From an uncultured Planctomycetaceae bacterium (GTDB taxonomy: Bacteria; Planctomycetota; Planctomycetia; Pirellulales; Thermoguttaceae): DNA of 12,633 nt. Under the pieces are notes generated by a model. That model did not search any database. It had not been told where the DNA came from and saw only the letters and a program-made list of their open reading frames with translations. Shown piece by piece: positions 1 through 6,975 of the stretch (the first letter of the stretch is position 1; each line of letters opens with the position of its first letter). The stretch lies in assembly GCA_947307005.1 (NCBI GenBank), contig CAMZHY010000054.1:1-12633 (forward strand), read 5' to 3'. The translations under genes and the position numbers were made by a program.

Positions 1-823
1 TCGCGCTCGAACTCAATTTCCTCGTCCCCGTCGCGCTAGTCGACCCTTCGCCCGACTTTCAGGAAAGTTTCCGCGACGACCTCCGAAAACGTTTTCCCGA
101 CGACTTGAGGTATTTTGACGAACAGAATCGTTTGCACGGAGGCGTCGAATCGATCGCCGAGGAAGAAACAAACGACGACGAAGACGACGAAGAAGAAGAA
201 GGAGAAGAAACGAAAAACGCCCGAAAACGCGCGCGCTATATCGTCGACAGGACGGGCAAAATCTTGCCGACCAAATATTTCACGGATCATCCCGGTTGGT
301 CACGAGGGGATTGCCGTTGCGGTCGAGGATCTCGCCGCGCGTCGCCGGAATAACGTCGACGTCCGCGAGCGCGAGCGCCGATCCAATCGTCGAAGAAGCC
401 GGCGCCTTCGCGCGATTCCTCGACGAAACGAACGCGACGTCCGACTGGCGGATCGAATCTCTCGGAGTTTTGCGCGAGTACGGCTCGACGCGCGGCGTTT
501 GGTTCTTTAAGACGTCGGGGGGCGCGATCGTCAAATGGGGGCGGTTCGCAAGGCCCGCCGGATCAAGCGCCTCGCCAAGCTACGCGCCGAACTCGAAAAA
601 GCGCGACCCGCGAAAAGACTGGAAGACGCTTTACGATTTTCAGTTTCGGAAGTTTGAAGAACTGCGCAAACGCATCCTCGACAACGACGCGCGCGTCGCC
701 ATGCTCGCGCGATCAGAAGACTTCGAGACTCAAAAAAACGCCGAGAAAAGTCGGCTCAAAACCTACGACGTCTCCGATTTTCTACGCGACGAAGAAGATC
801 CGGGCGAGAACGCGCGGCGTTAG
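1..823 (+). CDS. FtsQ-like protein, 5'-partial, apparent -1 frameshift
   Basis: The gene enters from the left edge in the frame starting at base 3 and reads to a TAA at 351-353. A second frame carries the coherent continuation (from about 296) to a TAG at 821-823. Joined, the product resembles planctomycete FtsQ-type division proteins: a beta-strand segment (NFLVPVALVDP), then YIVDRTGKILPTKYF, which fits the usual 'vDxxGxxLP' step, and later a G-x-IVKWGRF strand and a basic C-terminal helix. FtsQ proteins are single-pass membrane proteins of the divisome; the membrane anchor would lie outside the window. Bases 159-215 encode an unusual run of Glu/Asp. The break can be repaired by one extra base near the GGGG at 305-308. 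Family assignment is by pattern only; a different periplasmic or POTRA-type protein is possible. Confidence 0.45.
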
Positions 824-850
824 TTTCGCGCGGTCGACGGCGCGCGTCAA

Positions 851-2353
851 TTATCTATCGCGCCCCGACGCTAGAGACTCGACGAGCGCGACGACGTCGG
901 CGGCGAGCCGAGGATCGTCGATCAGTTCGGCGGCGCGGCGAAATTCCTCCTCGGCGCCGCGCGCGTCGCCGACGCGAAGCGCCAGTTTGCCGAGTTCGAC
1001 GCGCGGCGCGGGATCGTTCGGACGCGCGTCTCGCGCCTCCCGAAACGCGGCGAACGCTTCTTCATACTCGCGCAGCGCGACGTAGGCGCGCCCAAGTTCG
1101 ACGCGCGCTTCGTTGAAGTTCGGATCAAGTTCCAGCGCGGAGCAGAACCGTTCCCGCGCGGCGGAATAGTCTCCCAAAAGGCACAGCGTCCGACCGAGGC
1201 AAAGATTCACGCCGGGATCCGCGCCCCCGGCGAGCGACGCAAGCCGATACGTTCGCGCGGCCTCTTCCCAGTATCCGTCGCGCTCGTACAGCCACGCCTG
1301 CGCGCAAAGACGCGCCTGCCGCGCGCTTGCGGCTTCGCGCCAATTCGCGCCGCTCGACTTCGGCGGGACAGACGGAATCTCCGGCGGCGCGGACGGAATT
1401 TCAGTCGCCGCCGACGGCGATTCCGACTCGTCTTTGAAGAGTTCGAGAAACGCGGGAACGCCGGTTCGCGCCGTCGTTTGCGCGTTCCAATCGCTCAGGC
1501 GTTCCGCAAGCGCGAGCTGTTCTTCATCGGAGGATAGGCTAACCGTTCCCGTCGGCCTATCGATCGTTCCGTCGGGGGGATACGCCGCGAAGTCGAAGAA
1601 ACGCTGCCCGCGAGAATCGACCGGTTTCTCTCCGCCGGAGTCCTCGCCTCGATATTGCAGGAGTTCGCGCCCGTCGGTCGAGAGGGTGAGGTTCAGGATG
1701 ACGGCGCCGAGATCGACGGGAGGCGTTTCGTCCCCCGACGGTTTTGACTCGGTCGACGCCGGACCGTCGAAAAGGGGCAAAAACGAGTCGGCGGGACGCG
1801 GAGTCGAGCGCTCTTGACGCGCCGACGACGCGTCGGCGAAAGCGCGTATTTGTTTCTCGACCTGCTCTTCGGAAAGCGCGCCGGAACATAGAAACGCGAG
1901 TCTTCGCGCGACCTGAATCTCACGCGGCGCCAGAAGCGGGAACCGCGACGTCGGATCGATCGGCGCGAGGAGCCCGCGACGAAGCCAGCGGCGCACGGTT
2001 TCGACCGTCGTTCCAACGACCCCGGCGACAGCGGCGGGCGTCGCGCCGTCCCCGCGAGAACGCGCCGCGTCGTCGGAAACCACGCTCAGTCTCGCGACAA
2101 ACTCCGATTCGGGGACGATTTGAAGCGAACCGCGCTCAAACGCAAGGTCGGAGCGTTCGTCGAACTCGGCGGCGAGCGTCCGACGCGTCTCCGCAAGGTC
2201 GGCGCCCTCCCCTAAGACGATAAGATCGACGGCGGAATTCAGCGTTTCCGCGACGCGCCAGCCCGCGCTCCGCGCCAGCCGAATCGCGTCGCGACGCGTT
2301 CCGCCCGCAAGTTTGCCGTAAAAAAAGAGAACCGGTTCTCGTTCGTCGTCCAT
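851..2353 (-). CDS. BRCT-like / MerR-type HTH / TPR protein
   Basis: This 500-residue protein has three recognisable parts. Residues 7-85 look like a BRCT fold (VLFFYGKLAGGTRRDA, then GWRVAETLNSAVDLIVLGEG). Residues 103-155 look like a MerR-type helix-turn-helix (TPAAVAGVVGTTVETVRRWL, then RRGLLAP). After a low-complexity, Pro-rich linker (about 305-335), residues 346-481 form about four tetratricopeptide repeats, the clearest at 416-447 with the ELGRAY...A...F..A pattern. There is no signal peptide, so it should be cytoplasmic. By family knowledge, MerR domains bind DNA, BRCT and TPR domains bind proteins, and similar fusions occur in planctomycetes; the role here is unknown. It is convergent with the FtsQ-like gene (27 bp between stops) and divergent from the isomerase gene. 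The ATG at 2353 has only a weak ribosome site, but the BRCT start fits it. Confidence 0.8.
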   Translation of the reverse strand: MDDEREPVLFFYGKLAGGTRRDAIRLARSAGWRVAETLNSAVDLIVLGEGADLAETRRTLAAEFDERSDLAFERGSLQIVPESEFVARLSVVSDDAARSRGDGATPAAVAGVVGTTVETVRRWLRRGLLAPIDPTSRFPLLAPREIQVARRLAFLCSGALSEEQVEKQIRAFADASSARQERSTPRPADSFLPLFDGPASTESKPSGDETPPVDLGAVILNLTLSTDGRELLQYRGEDSGGEKPVDSRGQRFFDFAAYPPDGTIDRPTGTVSLSSDEEQLALAERLSDWNAQTTARTGVPAFLELFKDESESPSAATEIPSAPPEIPSVPPKSSGANWREAASARQARLCAQAWLYERDGYWEEAARTYRLASLAGGADPGVNLCLGRTLCLLGDYSAARERFCSALELDPNFNEARVELGRAYVALREYEEAFAAFREARDARPNDPAPRVELGKLALRVGDARGAEEEFRRAAELIDDPRLAADVVALVESLASGRDR

Positions 2354-2443
2354 CTTTCGCTCAAATCGCTGGAGTTCCCGTCGCGCGCGGGAGGATTATT
2401 CTCAACGTCGGTCGCGCGCCCGCGACGCGCTTCTATCGCCGAT

Positions 2444-2474
2444 ATTATACGCTCTTTTCCCGATCGTGTTTCAA
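2444..2474 (-). promoter_or_regulatory. candidate promoter of the BRCT/MerR/TPR gene
   Basis: On the minus strand, TATAAT (plus-strand 2444-2449) is a perfect -10 box. TTGAAA (2469-2474) is a -35 candidate at 19 bp, or GAAACA (2467-2472) at 17 bp. This predicts a leader of roughly 85 nt before the ATG at 2353. It is inferred from consensus matching only. Confidence 0.5.
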
Positions 2475-2513
2475 CCCTTCGATATTGTTTTTTAGCAAAA
2501 GGAAGGGTACAAT
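2474..2513 (+). promoter_or_regulatory. candidate promoter and operator-like inverted repeat before the isomerase gene
   Basis: TTGTTT (2485-2490) and TACAAT (2508-2513) are separated by exactly 17 bp, a good sigma-70-type promoter, with a leader of about 90 nt before the ATG at 2614. A 7-bp perfect inverted repeat, ACCCTTC (2474-2480) and GAAGGGT (2502-2508), brackets the -35 box and touches the -10 box. That is a plausible operator position, though seven bases can pair by chance. The divergent minus-strand promoter starts immediately to the left, so a regulator bound here could affect both genes. Confidence 0.5.
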
Positions 2514-2613
2514 ATAGAAAAAGTTGCGCAAGTCTCGCTGAACGTCGTTTTTAACGGAAGCGCGACCGCAGAAAGAGTCGGTAACTACAAACCTCAGATA
2601 AAGGAATGATTTC

Positions 2614-3597
2614 ATGAACGCAGACACACGCCCTCTGAACCGTCGTTCGTTTTTCCAAACCGCCGCGTCCGGCGTCGTCGGCGCGGCGCTCGGCGCCTCG
2701 CTGACCGCGACGCCCGCGAAAGCGCAGTGGGAAGAAGGCCCCGCGACGGAAAGCGGCGCGCGACGCGGCAATCTGATCTGTGTTTCGAGCTATTCCTTCT
2801 GGCATTTCGACGAAGACGTTTCCGCGCCGATGGACCAGTGTCTCCAGAAGGCGGCGGAGATGGGCTTCGACGCGTTTGAAGTCTTGGAACAGCAGCTCGA
2901 TCGAACCGACCTTCCCTATCTCCGGTCGCTCCGTCGCGACGCGTTCAAGGCGGGAATTTCGATCTGCAGCATGTCGACGCATCAGACCTTCGTCCGCGTC
3001 GATCCCGAGGAACGCGAGGCGAACGTCAAGAAGACGATGCGAAGCGTCGACGTCGCGAACGAGATGGGAATCCCAACGCTCCGCGTCAATACGGGACGCT
3101 GGGACTCTTGGGGTTCCTTCGACGCGCTGATGGAACATCGTGGAATCGAGAACCCGCTGCCGGGTCATACCGACGAAGAAGCGTTCAAATGGTGCGTCGA
3201 CGCGTTTGAAAAGCTGATCCCTTACGCGGAAGAAAAGGGCGTCATGCTGTGCCTCGAGAACCACTGGGGACTGGCGCGAACCGCGAAAGGGTTGCTGAAG
3301 ATTCTCGACGCGATCGACTCGCCGTGGTTCGGGTGCATGCTCGACACGGGCAACTTCCTCGACGACACGGAAGAACAGCTCGAAGCGGTGTTGCCGCGCG
3401 CGACGATGGTGCAGGCGAAGACGTACTACGGGGGCGGCGTGTGGTACGAACTGCCCCTTGACTATAAAAAGATTGGCGATCTTTTCCGTAAATATAAGTA
3501 TCGCGGCTACATCTCGCTGGAATTTGAAGGCAAGGAAGAAGCCGCGACAGCCGTTCCAAAGAGTTTGGCGCTTCTCCGAAAGAACTTCTACTTTTGA
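2614..3597 (+). CDS. Tat-exported sugar phosphate isomerase/epimerase family protein
   Basis: This 327-residue protein starts with a twin-arginine signal (N-R-R-S-F-F at 9-14, hydrophobic stretch, likely cleavage after AKA at 35-37), so it should be exported folded. The rest is a xylose-isomerase-like TIM barrel (AP endonuclease 2 superfamily). Probable metal ligands are E215 in LCLENHWG, D244 in MLDTGNF, Q267 in VQAKTYYGG where many relatives have His, and E303 or E305 in SLEFEG. The family interconverts keto-sugars or sugar phosphates; the substrate here cannot be read from sequence. AAGGA at 2601-2605 lies 8 bases before the ATG. The secreted peptidase follows 36 bp downstream and is probably co-transcribed. 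VQAKTYYGGG...LDYK...GYISLEFEGKE is a pattern I associate with a planctomycete-type branch of the family. Confidence 0.88.
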   Translation: MNADTRPLNRRSFFQTAASGVVGAALGASLTATPAKAQWEEGPATESGARRGNLICVSSYSFWHFDEDVSAPMDQCLQKAAEMGFDAFEVLEQQLDRTDLPYLRSLRRDAFKAGISICSMSTHQTFVRVDPEEREANVKKTMRSVDVANEMGIPTLRVNTGRWDSWGSFDALMEHRGIENPLPGHTDEEAFKWCVDAFEKLIPYAEEKGVMLCLENHWGLARTAKGLLKILDAIDSPWFGCMLDTGNFLDDTEEQLEAVLPRATMVQAKTYYGGGVWYELPLDYKKIGDLFRKYKYRGYISLEFEGKEEAATAVPKSLALLRKNFYF

Positions 3598-3633
3598 TCT
3601 CGATTGAACCTTTTTCAAGGAGTCTCATAGACG

Positions 3634-4590
3634 ATGACAAAGTTCCGTATTTCCCTTCTCGCCGCGCTGGCGGCGGTTTGCGTGTTTTCCCTTCCCCATT
3701 CGTCGTTCGGACAAGACGACGGCGCTCAAGACCTTAAGGTCTCGTCGCAAACGTTGGACGACGGCGAAGTCAGGACGGAAGAGCCGGGCAAAACGACGTA
3801 CGAGAAAACCCTCGACGGCGACGTTCGCGTGACGGTCGTTAAGGTCGGGCGCGAGCCGGCGGTCGCGACGATTGTCGTTCCCGGAAAAGACCCCGTCGAA
3901 TTCGACGCTTACGAGCCGCTCGAGACGGCGCCGGAAGAAGCGCGGGAATACCTCGCGAGCGTCTGGGACCGTCTCGGCGAGACGCCCAAGAAAATCGTCA
4001 ACATTGAGATCGACACGAGCGAGGCGCCCGACGCCGCCGAATGGGCGCGCCGCGCTCAAACGAGAGTTCAGTACTGGTATCCCCGCGTCGTCGAGATGCT
4101 CGACGGACAGGAAGGACTGGAGCGCATCCCGGACGACTTCAAAATTCGTCTCGTCTTCAAACCGATCGACGGCGTCGCGTACGCGGCGGGGCGCGAAATT
4201 ACGGTCTCGAGCAATTATATCAAGCGAAATCCGCGCGACTTCGGACTCGTGATTCATGAAACGACGCACGTCGCTCAGGCGTACGGACGCGTCCGCGAAA
4301 CGTGGGCGATGGAAGGAATGACCGACTGGATTCGCTACTTCGTGACCGAGCCGCGCTCGAGAAACCATTGGGGCGTCGACCCTGAACGCTCCAAGTACAC
4401 GGACAGCTACGGCGTGACCGCCGCCTTCTACAACTGGATCGTCGAGAACAAAGACCCGCAGTTCATCCACAAGATTCATAAGGCGTTCCGCTGGGGCGGC
4501 TCGATCGAACTCCTCGCCCGCGAGGAATACCATCAGTCGCTTCAAGAACTCTGGGACGAATACGTCGCAGACATGACGAAGGAGAAATGA
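3634..4590 (+). CDS. secreted metallopeptidase of the basic secretory protein (BSP) family
   Basis: This 318-residue protein begins with a Sec signal peptide (K3, R5, hydrophobic core 6-20, likely cut after SFG at 24-26), so it acts outside the cytoplasmic membrane. The zinc motif is H208-E209-T-T-H212, followed by VAQAY. E227 and D231 in MEGMTDWIRYF match the conserved E-G-x-x-D-x-x-R block of bacterial BSP proteins. The segment before it, residues 135-205, holds the family's typical VQYWYPRVVEML, FKIRLVF and ITVSSNYI elements. BSP proteins are predicted zinc peptidases; some plant members are defence-associated. AAGGAG at 3617-3622 supports the start. It likely shares the isomerase transcript. 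The natural substrate is unknown. Confidence 0.82.
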   Translation: MTKFRISLLAALAAVCVFSLPHSSFGQDDGAQDLKVSSQTLDDGEVRTEEPGKTTYEKTLDGDVRVTVVKVGREPAVATIVVPGKDPVEFDAYEPLETAPEEAREYLASVWDRLGETPKKIVNIEIDTSEAPDAAEWARRAQTRVQYWYPRVVEMLDGQEGLERIPDDFKIRLVFKPIDGVAYAAGREITVSSNYIKRNPRDFGLVIHETTHVAQAYGRVRETWAMEGMTDWIRYFVTEPRSRNHWGVDPERSKYTDSYGVTAAFYNWIVENKDPQFIHKIHKAFRWGGSIELLAREEYHQSLQELWDEYVADMTKEK

Positions 4591-4592
4591 CG

Positions 4593-4616
4593 CGCGTTTT
4601 GCCCTCCGCAAACGCG
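4593..4616 (+). terminator. hairpin after the peptidase gene, weak terminator
   Basis: CGCGTTT-T-GC and GCAAACGCG form a 9-bp stem with one bulged T and a 5-base loop, starting 3 bases after the stop codon. No U-tract follows, so it may be a 3' end-protecting hairpin rather than an intrinsic terminator. Confidence 0.4.
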
Positions 4617-4719
4617 AACGTCTCCAACCAATAAGACGCGACGGGATCGCCGGAAATTTAACGGCGGTTCAGTCGTCGGTTATTCTTGTTCAAAACGACG
4701 CGTTTTCCTGTCAAACGAG

Positions 4720-5084
4720 ATGGCTTCGTTAGCGCTTGCAACGCTCTTAATCCTCCTTGCAGGCTCGATCGCGATTTTTTTCGCAATCCTTCGCTTGAAG
4801 GACGGCGTCTTAGGAAAAATAACGACGGTTATTTTGACCGCAAACGTTCTGTTTCTCCTGTATCTTCTTACTTATCCGCTCGACTTTGGTTTAGAGTCCG
4901 CAGACATTTTTACGGACGCGGGCCTCGCGGAGGTATTCGCCGTAACGCCCGCTTTGGCGTCCTACGGCGCGGCGCTCCTTGTTCTAGACGTTTAAGGGGA
5001 TTCGCGCCCGTCGTCGTTCCCCTTATCATCGTTAATATTTTGCTCAGCGTGGCTGTTTTGGCGACCATAGGAGCGTGTTTTTAG
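4720..5084 (+). CDS. small membrane protein, array member 1, apparent -1 frameshift
   Basis: I do not recognise a named family. The uninterrupted frame gives 91 residues and stops at 4993-4995, but the next gene shows where the rest should be. Its end (VTPVLTLFSAPLLFLKGLRGF, then VPVLIPLVAANILLS) matches VTPALASYGAALLVL in this frame followed by RLRGFAPVVVPLIIVNILLS in the frame ending at 5082-5084. One missing base near 4989-4994 (GACGTTTAAG) restores a protein of about 121 residues with four membrane segments (about 3-24, 32-54, 68-88 and the C-terminal segment). The array motif L-K-D followed by ILTANVLFLLYLL is present after the first helix. The ribosome site before the ATG is poor. The gene is either a young pseudogene or intact with a sequencing error. 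Confidence 0.6.
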
Positions 5085-5102
5085 AAAACTTACGATCGCG
5101 CC

Positions 5103-5477
5103 GTGACTTCCTACATATTGCTTCTAGTCCTCATCGGGAGTATGATCGCGATTTATATCGCGATGATTCGTCAGAAGGATATAGCGCTGATCCTTGGGAT
5201 AGCGGCGACGGTCGTTTTGGTCGCGAACGTTTTGTATCTCCTGTATCTTCTCGCTTTTTGGCTCAATTGGGACTTTCCGTTTTCAGAGTCAGTCCACTTT
5301 TATATGAACGCGGGTTTCACGGAAGCGTTCAAAGTAACGCCCGTCCTTACGCTCTTCAGCGCGCCGCTCCTGTTCCTGAAAGGTTTAAGAGGGTTCGTCC
5401 CGGTCCTCATCCCTCTCGTCGCCGCTAATATTTTGCTTAGCGCGTATGTTCTTTTCCTCACGGCGGCAAGCTTTTAA
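5103..5477 (+). CDS. small four-helix membrane protein, array member 2
   Basis: This 124-residue protein has a GTG start 18 bases after member 1. It is almost entirely hydrophobic, with four predicted membrane helices (about 3-21, 29-54, 70-92 and 97-122) separated by short polar turns: R-Q-K-D after helix 1 and K-G-L-R-G-F after helix 3. It is the closest relative of member 1 and shares VANVLYLLYLL, EAFKVTPVL and ANILLS-type blocks with it. There is no signal peptide, enzyme motif or Shine-Dalgarno site. The start is preceded by CGCGCC, a context shared with other array members. Function is unknown. Confidence 0.72.
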   Translation: MTSYILLLVLIGSMIAIYIAMIRQKDIALILGIAATVVLVANVLYLLYLLAFWLNWDFPFSESVHFYMNAGFTEAFKVTPVLTLFSAPLLFLKGLRGFVPVLIPLVAANILLSAYVLFLTAASF

Positions 5478-5490
5478 GAGAAAGCGCGGC

Positions 5491-5660
5491 GGCGTCAACC
5501 GCTCGACCGTCGCCCTTCCGTTGATTTTGATACGCGCCATGTTTGAAGTCGCCTGTTTATTAGCCGTTTTTAGCGTCCCGATCGCGATCGTGACCGCGCT
5601 CTCTTGCATGGACGACGTTCGCTACGAGAAAGCGACGACCGTTCTTGTTTACGACGCCAA
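5491..5660 (+). repeat. left copy of a direct duplication flanking the Rpn gene
   Basis: Bases 5491 to about 5660 match 6807 to about 6975, including about 48 bp before the start codon. Over the first 36 codons I count 11 base differences in 108 (about 90 percent identity), roughly half of them silent. Matching becomes gapped and then stops after about 5650. Confidence 0.75.
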
Positions 5661-5670
5661 ACGAGAATGA
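5539..5670 (+). pseudogene. truncated copy of the start of array member 4
   Basis: The 43 codons from the ATG at 5539 begin MFEVACLLAVFSVPIAIV and include MDDVRYEKATTVL, nearly the same as the first 36 residues of the gene at 6854. The sequence then diverges into VYDAKRE and a stop, leaving only the first membrane helix and the D-D-x-x-x-E-K turn. It is preceded by the same ACGCGCC context as the full gene. No remnant of the missing three-quarters is visible before the Rpn gene or between the Rpn gene and 6807. It is best read as a gene fragment cut off by insertion, deletion or unequal exchange; expression as a 43-residue peptide cannot be excluded. Confidence 0.7.
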
Positions 5671-5784
5671 AGTCAACTTGTTGTTCGATTTGTTTCTATA
5701 GACGTTATCCTGATGAGTGATAGAACGTTAACAAGGAAAACGTCAAGAAAAATCCAAGGGAGCTTCGTCGTCTTTTGCTTGCTA

Positions 5785-5813
5785 TTCAGAGAGTTTTCGG
5801 TTATCATTATATT
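5785..5813 (+). promoter_or_regulatory. candidate promoter of the Rpn-family gene
   Basis: TTCAGA (5785-5790) and TATATT (5808-5813) are 17 bp apart, giving a leader of about 45 nt before the ATG at 5866. The remaining bases between 5671 and 5784 show nothing convincing. Confidence 0.4.
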
Positions 5814-5865
5814 GCGCTAGACGCGGCGTATCTACTAAGCGACGACGCTGTTAAGAGGAGACGAC

Positions 5866-6717
5866 ATGTCGGCAAAATCAAGATTCTCGGACGCAACTGT
5901 CGCAACTGCAAAACAATTGGTTCCCATTGACGACATAATGTTCCAGAAGATTTGCGAGAGCAAATCGACTTGTCAGGAAATTATCTCGACAATTCTGGGA
6001 CAGGAAATAAAGGTCTTGGAAGTTATCCCGCAAGATAGCGTCGAAAACCTTCAGGGGCGATCAGTAAGACTTGACTGTCTGTGTCGGCTTAAGGACGGCG
6101 TTTATGTTAATGTCGAAGTACAGAAACCCAACAACGACGATCATGAAGCGCGGGTTCGTTACAACGCGTCTATCATTACCGCCAACAAAACGCCTAAGAG
6201 CGTAAAATTTAAGGACGTCGCTCAGGTCATTGTTATCTATATAACGAAGTTTGATATTTTCAACAGCGGATTCCCGATTTACCATGTAGATCGAGTCGTA
6301 AGAGAAACGGGGAAAATAAGAACCGACGGTTTTACTGAAATATACGTCAACGCTTTTGTAAAAAAATACGACGACGAACTCAATACGAACGTTTCTGACT
6401 TAATGGATTTGTTTACGGATCGCAAGAAGTTAAATCCAGAAAAGTTCCCTGAATTCTCAAGGCGGAAAAACACGTTCGTCAACACGAAAAGAGGAGAAAT
6501 TGAGATGTGTGAATTATTCGAGAAGTTTGCAAAAGAACGCGAACGCGAGGTCGTGCTGAATCTCTTATTCAAAGGCGTTCAAGACGGAGGGGTCAAGATC
6601 GCTTATGCGGCGAGACAGGTCAATCTATCTCTGAATGAATTTAAGGATCAGATGAGATTGAGAGGCTTTACAGTACCTCAACGAAACGGTCGCTCTACTG
6701 CTAACAACCGCAAGTGA
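5866..6717 (+). CDS. Rpn family / PD-(D/E)XK nuclease family putative transposase
   Basis: This 283-residue protein matches the Rpn/PDDEXK_2 pattern (recombination-promoting nuclease, putative transposase). It opens with DDIMFQKIC. The nuclease core is D70 in RLDCLC, then E84 and Q86 in VNVEVQ, with a basic/aromatic RVRYNAS stretch after it. By family knowledge these residues bind metal for DNA cleavage, and E. coli Rpn proteins raise recombination and show DNA endonuclease activity. The C-terminus (about 225-270) is helical, with an AYAARQVNLSLNEFKDQM segment common in this group. GAGGAG at 5855-5860 is a strong ribosome site, unlike the surrounding array genes. The gene is more A+T-rich than its neighbours and uses TTA, ATA and AGA freely, suggesting acquisition. 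It sits between two copies of the member-4 start. No terminal inverted repeats were found. Confidence 0.85.
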   Translation: MSAKSRFSDATVATAKQLVPIDDIMFQKICESKSTCQEIISTILGQEIKVLEVIPQDSVENLQGRSVRLDCLCRLKDGVYVNVEVQKPNNDDHEARVRYNASIITANKTPKSVKFKDVAQVIVIYITKFDIFNSGFPIYHVDRVVRETGKIRTDGFTEIYVNAFVKKYDDELNTNVSDLMDLFTDRKKLNPEKFPEFSRRKNTFVNTKRGEIEMCELFEKFAKEREREVVLNLLFKGVQDGGVKIAYAARQVNLSLNEFKDQMRLRGFTVPQRNGRSTANNRK

Positions 6718-6806
6718 CCGCTTTCGTTCGCCTATCAAAGACAGGGTTTATGACGAGCTTTTAACGTCGGTCTTTTATCTGGGTTACTTTCGGAGCGTAA
6801 GTTCAA

Positions 6807-6975
6807 GGCGTCCGCCGCTTAATCCTCGCCCTTCCGTCGATTTTCAACGCGCCATGTTTGAAGTTGCCTGTTTACTAGCCGTTTTCAGCGTCCCGATCGC
6901 GATCGTGATCGCGCTCTCCTGCATGGACGACGCTCGTTGCGAGAAGGCGACGTCCGTTCTGCTCGCGGTTCACGC
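6807..6975 (+). repeat. right copy of the direct duplication flanking the Rpn gene
   Basis: This is the counterpart of 5491-5660. It starts at GGCGTC (6807), has a matching CGCCCTTCCGT block and ACGCGCC before the ATG, and continues through about codon 36 of the full gene. The distance from GGCGTC to the ATG is 47 bases here and 48 in the left copy. Confidence 0.75.

Noticed and set aside
280..360. Minus-strand reading containing ATRGEILDRNGNPLVTN, like the N-terminus of a penicillin-binding protein
   Set aside because: It is followed at once by a stop, is not preceded by a membrane segment, and lies antisense to the FtsQ-like gene, whose two halves continue on both sides. Treated as a chance antisense match.
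1434..2223. Long plus-strand open frames opposite the BRCT/MerR/TPR gene
   Set aside because: Arg/Ser/Pro-rich translations typical of antisense frames in G+C-rich DNA; the minus-strand gene explains the region.
2551..4611. Long minus-strand open frames opposite the isomerase and peptidase genes
   Set aside because: Arg/His/Val-rich shadows; the plus-strand genes have signal peptides, active-site motifs and ribosome sites.
5713..5820. 35-codon plus-strand open frame before the Rpn gene
   Set aside because: No ribosome site and no similarity to anything recognisable; it ends inside the candidate Rpn promoter.
5700..6770. GACGTTA near 5701 and TTAACGTC near 6763 as terminal inverted repeats of an Rpn element
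   Set aside because: Only seven bases match, such words are frequent in this sequence, and the positions do not coincide with the ends of the duplicated flanks.
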